Assembly (NCBI GenBank): GCA_036346395.1
Contig: CM070594.1
Coordinates: 26,073,385-26,137,384 of the forward strand
Source: Hsuehochloa calcarea
Taxonomy: Eukaryota > Streptophyta > Magnoliopsida > Poales > Poaceae
Reading direction: 5' to 3'
Length of the DNA: 64,000 bases
Position 1 is the stretch's first letter; each line of letters opens with the position of its first letter. The position numbers and the translations under genes were made by a program. The notes under the pieces were generated by a model that was not told where the DNA came from, made no database searches, and saw only the letters and a list, made by a program, of their open reading frames with translations. This document shows, in pieces, positions 58,045 through 64,000 of the stretch.

Positions 58045-59486
58045 TTAGCAATTATAGATGATGGTTTATTTCAAAGGATATGGATTCTTTGGTTATTTTG
58101 CAAAAAATGACACTTGCATTTAAATACAAATAATAGATTGAAATCATAACTTAAAACAAATAAATTATAGTAATTTAACAAGTATTTTCATAAAGAACAC
58201 AAAGCCTAATCAATTTCTTTCATAGTCATATGAGTTTTAAGCACACAGGTGTCCCTTCCCAAAAGTTTTATGAGAATCTACCTCTCGTGTGAAATCCCTA
58301 AGCATATCCATGATATAACCAGTGTAGCTAGCACTAACCATAACAAAACATTCTCAAAACTTCATCTTAATAATTCATTCTTCCGTTGTGCATACTGACA
58401 ACAAACGCCCACACAGATTGTCGGCCCATCGCATGCCATTGGACCTAAACATGGCGAACCACTCATAAATGCGAATCACCACACAGACATAATCACACCT
58501 CCACCTTACCACACAGCATAACCTATCTACCTGAGAAATCAATATCAAGAATCCGTAACTTACTAAGTTAGGTCTGTCACATACTAGACATGTAGTCGTG
58601 TAGTTATGGCTTAGTTTAATGGCGCACAAATTTAAGTCCTTAATTGACCAGGCAAGACTGTCGAACTACTATTAACTACCACATTTATATATTCCCAAAC
58701 GCTCACAGCTCCACCATATCACAATTCCATCCACTTGCTTCGGTCTAAATCTTTACCCACCTTATTGGTTAAATGCAACACATGCTATCAACGAGTGACA
58801 ATATACTACACACAACTTTTCATAAAATATTCCATATTCACTTAGTCAAGTTTAGTTTTGCAACTCAAAATGATAACACTAACCCATTGCTTGGTTAAGC
58901 AGAGTATTCATATAAAACCAACCCACGTTGGTACTAAAATGATACCAACTAATAACTAACCAAGCTAAGGTGACAAAAGATTAGGATAATACAATGAGCA
59001 AGGTGGACATAGTCAAATAGGTGTATAGCAAATCCCAAAGCATTTAAAGAATAAATAATTGAAGTAACATGCAATAGTTTGAATCAAAATAATTTTTGAA
59101 AACTGGGTTCAACATGGTTACAGTTACAACTTTCCTTAAAATAATTTTTAGTACTGGTCTTGAGCTTGATCAACTCCTCCTTCCTCGAAAGCTCCCGAAG
59201 TATTAACGTCTACTCATAAACGCAAGTGAAAACCCAAATAAATACAAAATAGAGTCATAAATAAACACTAAAAATTAAATAAAAATCACAGGAAGGTAGG
59301 GTTTGAATTTAGACGAATTTAGACATTTGAATGAGCTCAATCGGAGTTCGTATGAGGAAGAACGGGCTCTCAAAAGATTTAAATTTAAGAAAAAGAGAAA
59401 GAAAAATACTATTTTGAATTTTCAGAATTTTCTTTATAAAGAAAATTCTGAAATATTGCATCAACATAACGTCAGCAGTGAATTTC
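58045..59486 (-). mobile_element. Fragment of the long gypsy LTR, interrupted by copia
   Basis: Aligns in the same orientation with about 340-1800 of the LTR at the left window edge (for example aaatacaaataatagattgaaa, cacaaatttaagtccttaattga, caatcggagttcg). It stops at 59486, exactly where the third copia LTR begins, so the copia inserted into it. The left border near 58045 is ragged, implying truncation. Confidence 0.85.
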
Positions 59487-62400
59487 TGTAGGACCGTAAA
59501 GGCGACTAGGGGGGGTGAATAGGCGCTTTCTCAAATTTCTCGTCTTAATCAAATTCAACACGAACTTTACTCCTTTAGCTATGAAAGCTAAGAAGATCGA
59601 GCAGTTTGAGAGGAAGCCTTGTGCTGAATTCGATAACCCCGTTAACCACACGACACAAATGTGGAGAAATGATCTCAGAGGATCGGTCTGAGTACTGGCG
59701 GTCAGACCGGCTGGAGACTAGCGGTCGGACCGACGGTTGACGAGCGGTCGGACCGCTATCAAAATGGCGGCCTGACCGTTGAAATCGGTCCGACCGCCAC
59801 TATCCAAGCGATTCGAAGGCGGGCGGTCGGACCGCCGTTACTAAACCGGTTAGACCGATTTAGTCCAGTACCAAAATGCACAACCCAAATCCAAAACAAA
59901 ATTTGGTCCAACTTTTGATTCGACCAATGAAACTTGACCAAATTTGGAGCACACCTCCCTAAGGATATTAGAGACCTATTTCTAGCAACGATCCTTCAGA
60001 TCCACTTTGTAGAATCGATCTCTCAAGGTTTTACCAAAGAAGTGCACAAACCCTAGAAATACGAAAATCTTTGATTCAAGACTTGCTTGTGGGGGTTGAT
60101 GATCTAGATGATTCTAGGAGTATTCTCACACATCAAAGCAAGACAAAATAGGTTATGAGACCAAGTATAAACCCTTGAATCAAGGAAGCACCAAAATCAT
60201 CCAAAAGAGAGAAGAACACAAAGGAGACAAATGATCTTTCAAGCAAGCATCACAAGATTGATTAATCTCACTAGATGCTTACAAAGCCACTCCAACAAGG
60301 AGGACAAGAGCTCAACAAAGAGCACACACACACCCTTCCTCTCCTCTCCTCTCTTCTCCAAACCCTAACCCTAGAAAAAGACTTGGAGAGTCCAAATGAA
60401 TGCTTAGAGTGCTTGGGGGGTTTTTCCTCTCCCCCCTTTCTATTTATAGGAGAGGACTAGGGTTTCACATTTGGGACCCACACACACATGGAACCCACTC
60501 ACATACATCTGTTGAAGCAATCGCCTGCTTTACCACGTGTAGGTTGATCAGCGGCTCTCATCACGTCGCCAAGTCCCTCCCGTCCGAATCCCATCGGAAC
60601 CTCCCAGGGACTTGCACCGACTTCCGCACCGCCTGATCCAACCAGCTGCACCGAACTACCCGTTCGATCCATCTTGTCCATTATGCACCATGCTTGAGTC
60701 ACACAACCTCACCCGGCATCCTTGATCGTTCTGGACCTCAGCTCTCCAAGCGTAGTCCCGATCCACCTCACCGTTGACGTCATTGACCTGCAAGCCACCT
60801 GCACAGCAATAGACAAACAAATCGTCTCCGGAAACAAGTTCTTCACAACTTGACCCACGTTAGTTCCACAATGCAATATGCAACAATAAGGCATTGAAGT
60901 TCACACAATAAACACAACCAAATCACATCAATGCCAAAATGGCTAACCTTCAGTGATCGCGGTCCATCGACCTTTACCACGGTCGGCTCGACCGATTTCA
61001 GTTTGGCCGGACCGATTCCATAACGGCGGTCGGACCGCTCAAAAGACTTAGCCAAAATTCCAACTCGAAAATCCAAACCTTCGAATTTTCAAATGAATAG
61101 AACTTTGACTCGGAGCTCCAAAATTATGTGACCACATCCGGAGACTCCTCACTTGCCTACACAACCTATTTTTAGCCTAGCCCCAAATTCCATCAACACC
61201 ATTTGGCGGTGATGATCGCAAGATTGCCGGTCAGACCATTCCATCGCCGGTCGGACCGCGACTGCCGGTCGACCGCCAAAGTGACTGACAAAGATCGAGC
61301 AACCCCAAAACGCGAGATTTTGCAAACCAACAAAGCCATTGCCAATTGACTCATCATTCTAAGATCGCACATATCCTCACGATATCCACAATCTCCCTTG
61401 ATGAACACATTGGCAATTTCCCAGAAAATGTAGTTTTTCGGTTTGAAAAGTAAAAAATCGCAGTTTTCGCATAAAGGCACAACTTGGTCCAAAAGCAAGA
61501 AAAAGCCTAGGAACCGACCAAGTTGACTTCAGAATAGTATAACCAAGTGAGATAAGGCAATGAAAGCACAACAGGATTCAAATTCCAGAAAGTAGCCAAA
61601 AATCTCACTAAGGTCCATATGAAAGACAAAAGTACTCTTTGACCTTTGATCATTGTGAGTCTTCTTCAAATGCAAATATAATCAGAAAAAGGCAATAAAA
61701 CCCAGAGACTCAACTCACTATGATCACATATTTTCAAAAGGTTCATTTTTTTATATGAGAGTTCTTTTATATGAAACCTTATGTATGAAACCAAAAGCTC
61801 CAAAACAACATTTTTCTTCATAATCTTTCTCCCCCTTTGACAATGAATTCATCAAGATGCATGGGAAAAGAAAGAGTATGAAGGAATGACTTTATTTTTG
61901 AACTTTAGTAAAAAGGAGCCATGACCATTATACATGTAGACAATACAAGTATTATACCAAGCCATATAAAGAGTAGAAGCTATATTCAATCATGGCAAAA
62001 CATGTACTGCAAAGCTAAAACCAAAATAGCAGAAATATGAGATTAAAAGAATTAATACCATGAAAAGTTGCTCAATATCATAGTTTCACTAAAAGCAACT
62101 AAAAATGAGTCAAGCCATGTCTATAAGTAAAAGGAGACTCAAAACTGGAACTGATGCATTTTGAGCATTAAGAGTTCAAATTAGAAGCAATATTCAAGCA
62201 CTTAGCATTTTTAGCATTTTCCTAAAAAGGATTTTTTTTCAATGTGCTAGATCTCAAGCCTTGCCGCGACCATCTCAAGCGAGAAGCTTAAAAGAGTGGT
62301 CTAGGTCATCCAAAACTCCCCCTGAGTTCATGCCTAGTGCAATGGCAAGCCGTCTCATGAGAAAGGATTGGTGAGATCAGTTTTTTCGCACAGAAAATCT

Positions 62401-62780
62401 CATTTTTCATTTGCTTGACTTAAAAAGTTAAAAAGCTCATTTTTCATCTCAAAAAAAATTTAAGACTCCATTTAGCCTATATGACATGGCATGAATCATA
62501 AGAGGATCACTAGAGCAAAACTAGTTACAAGATCCAACAAGACATGATTTGATTCAATTTGCTCACAGATATAAAGCTAGCAGGGCAAAAGCCGAGCTAA
62601 ACAAGAAGAGCCATAAAAGAAGTCTAGAAGACTATCACTTGATATGACAAGGTATAGAGTATGAAATCAAGCCATACAAGGATAATAATCAAAACTCCAC
62701 AAGTTTTATTAAACAATGCAAGACAATTGAAATGAAAAATGCATTATGATACAATGAATGCAAAAAGAGCAAATTCCCCC

Positions 62781-63380
62781 TCAAAACAGCCCAATAGGAC
62801 TAATAACCCCTAACTCTCCCCGAAAAGCAGCAAAACGAGAAAAATCAAGAGCTTTAGTGAAAATATCTGCAAGCTGTTGCTCTGACTCTACAAAGTGAAG
62901 CACAACATCACCCTTCTCAACATGGTCTCTAAGAAAATGAAATCGAATATCAAGGTGTTTAGTCCTGGAATGTTGCACTGGGTTTTTGGCAATATTAATT
63001 GCAGAAGTGTTGTCACAGAAAAGAGGAACACTTCTCAAGGATAACCCATAGTTTCGCAGCGTGGATAAAATCCAGAGAACCTGAGAGCAGCCACTGGCTG
63101 CAGCTACATACTCGGCCTCAGCTGTGGACTGTGCAACCGAAGACTGATTTCTAGAAGACCAGGAAACAAGAGATGTGCCCAAGAAATGACAAGTGCCAGA
63201 AGTACTCTTCCTATCCACTCTACACCCCGCAAAGTCAGCATCAGAAAATACTCGAATTGAGAGAGCAGAAGAAGAAGAATACCAGAGTCCAAAGTCAAGA
63301 GTATCTTGAAGGTACCTGAAGATGCGACGTACTGCTTGACGATGAGAAGCACGAGGGGAAGCCTGAAAGCGAGCGCACAA
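62781..63380 (-). pseudogene. Copia RNase H domain (third copy)
   Basis: 199 codons with FSDADFAGCRVDRKSTSG, SSRNQSSVAQSTAEAEY (both catalytic regions in consensus form), DNTSAINIAKNP, RTKHLDIRFHFLRDHVEKG and QLADIFTKALD. Better preserved than the sister copy. Frame slips between 63380 and 63508 separate it from RT. Confidence 0.88.
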
Positions 63381-63476
63381 ACATACGGTAAATTGTATGT
63401 CCGGCCTCGACGCTGTAAGATAGAGGAGGAGCCAATCATATCATGCGGTACTCTTCCGTCCACGGGCTCTCCATCC

Positions 63477-63992
63477 TCATCGTGGTCCAAAGACGGTGGT
63501 TGTAGCAATGGGAGTAGACATTGGCCTACTACTTCCCATATTGAAGCGCCGAAGAAGGTCCTTTGTATACTTACTCTGGTGAATGAAGGTGCCTTCTTTC
63601 AGTTGCTTGATTTGTAGACCAAGGAAGAATGTCAACTCTCCCATCATGCTCATCTCGAACTCACTGCTCATAGAATCTGAAAATCTGGACACCAAAGCAT
63701 GAGAAGAACCACCGAATATAATATCATCCACATAAATCTGAACCAACAAGAAATCACTGCCATGCCTGAGAGTGAACAAGGTTTTATCAACCATTCCCAT
63801 TTTGAAATCATTTTCAAGTAAGAAACTCTTAAGCCTGTCATACCAAGCTCTAGGAGCTTGCTTCAATCCATAGAGGGCTTTTGAGAGTTTAAAAACATGG
63901 TTTGTGTATTTAAGATTTTCAAAACCAGGAGGTTGCTTGACAAAGACCTCTTCTTCTATGAAACCATTCAAGAAAGCACTTTTAACATCCAT
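63477..63992 (-). pseudogene. Copia reverse transcriptase (third copy, partial)
   Basis: 171 codons from MDVKSAFLNGFIEEEVFV through LSKALYGLKQAPRAWYDRL, catalytic QIYVDDIIFGG and FFLGLQIKQLKEGTF to TPIATTT. The RT frame probably continues past the window edge. A frame slip follows at its C-terminus. Confidence 0.9.
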
Positions 63993-64000
63993 TTGGAAAA

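Larger units (their letters stand above)
59487..64000 (-). mobile_element. Third copia element, 3' half, continues beyond the window
   Basis: 3' LTR 59487-61390 (1904 bp, TGTAGGACCG..GATATCCACA), polypurine tract (complement of atctcccttg, 61391-61400), non-coding tail to 62780, RNase H 62781-63380 and RT from 63477 to the edge. Same family as 18211-29689 but clearly diverged. Target duplication cannot be checked because the 5' end is outside. A TATA-like ctataaatag is at 60440-60449 on the minus strand. Confidence 0.9.

Noticed and set aside
1..64000. CRISPR arrays, operons, prokaryotic operators, rRNA or tRNA genes
   Set aside because: The DNA is clearly plant nuclear. The tandem repeats found have no spacer regularity, and no tRNA cloverleaf or rRNA sequence was recognised. 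tRNA-like words are only primer-binding sites of LTR elements.

Overview
The window reads as a transposon-rich stretch of nuclear DNA from a grass, probably a rice relative (Oryza or close). The reasons are very GC-rich first exons, introns with GT..AG borders, two ordinary plant genes, and grass-type transposon families: Ty3/gypsy and Ty1/copia LTR elements, MULEs, a CACTA end, a Tourist/PIF-Harbinger MITE, a Stowaway-like end and a LINE remnant. A run of exactly 100 Ns marks an assembly gap. The genus is inferred from family resemblance, not from a database search.

Two host genes are supported, both on the minus strand. (1) 6883-12064 holds the first three exons (721 codons) of an ABCC/MRP-type ABC transporter, ending just after the first Walker A motif. 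The rest should lie left of the window, so intron 3 is longer than 6.8 kb and is filled with retrotransposon sequence (1-5810). (2) 41372-55299 holds a complete six-exon gene for thiamin pyrophosphokinase (260 aa). Its last intron is 9557 bp and contains two independent LTR retrotransposons with resolvable ends (42037-44806 and 46005-50931). Intron 3 contains a 1138-bp MULE with long terminal inverted repeats and a perfect 9-bp target duplication (52546-53683).

Between the genes, 12730-31030 is a layered transposon nest. A LINE fragment is followed by the N-terminal part of a MULE transposase (13863-14640). A copia tandem array then interrupts the MULE, ordered as gag remnant, LTR, complete internal region, LTR (14641-29689). 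The MULE C-terminal part resumes at 29690. The copia block was itself hit twice: by a 2993-bp LTR element with TGATAC..GTATCA ends (14662-17654, TSD CTTTA), and by a 720-bp Tourist-like MITE (25782-26501, TSD TAA). Further right are a tandem 198-bp repeat, a solo gypsy LTR (33724-36778, TSD TGATT) and a one-ended CACTA remnant (to 39107).

The right edge (58045-64000) repeats two of these families: another piece of the long gypsy LTR, interrupted by a third copia element that runs off the window.

No new pathway or defence system is evident. The main interest lies in gene structure (very large transposon-filled introns, a duplicated start-codon region), in the nesting order, and in several structurally odd non-autonomous elements.
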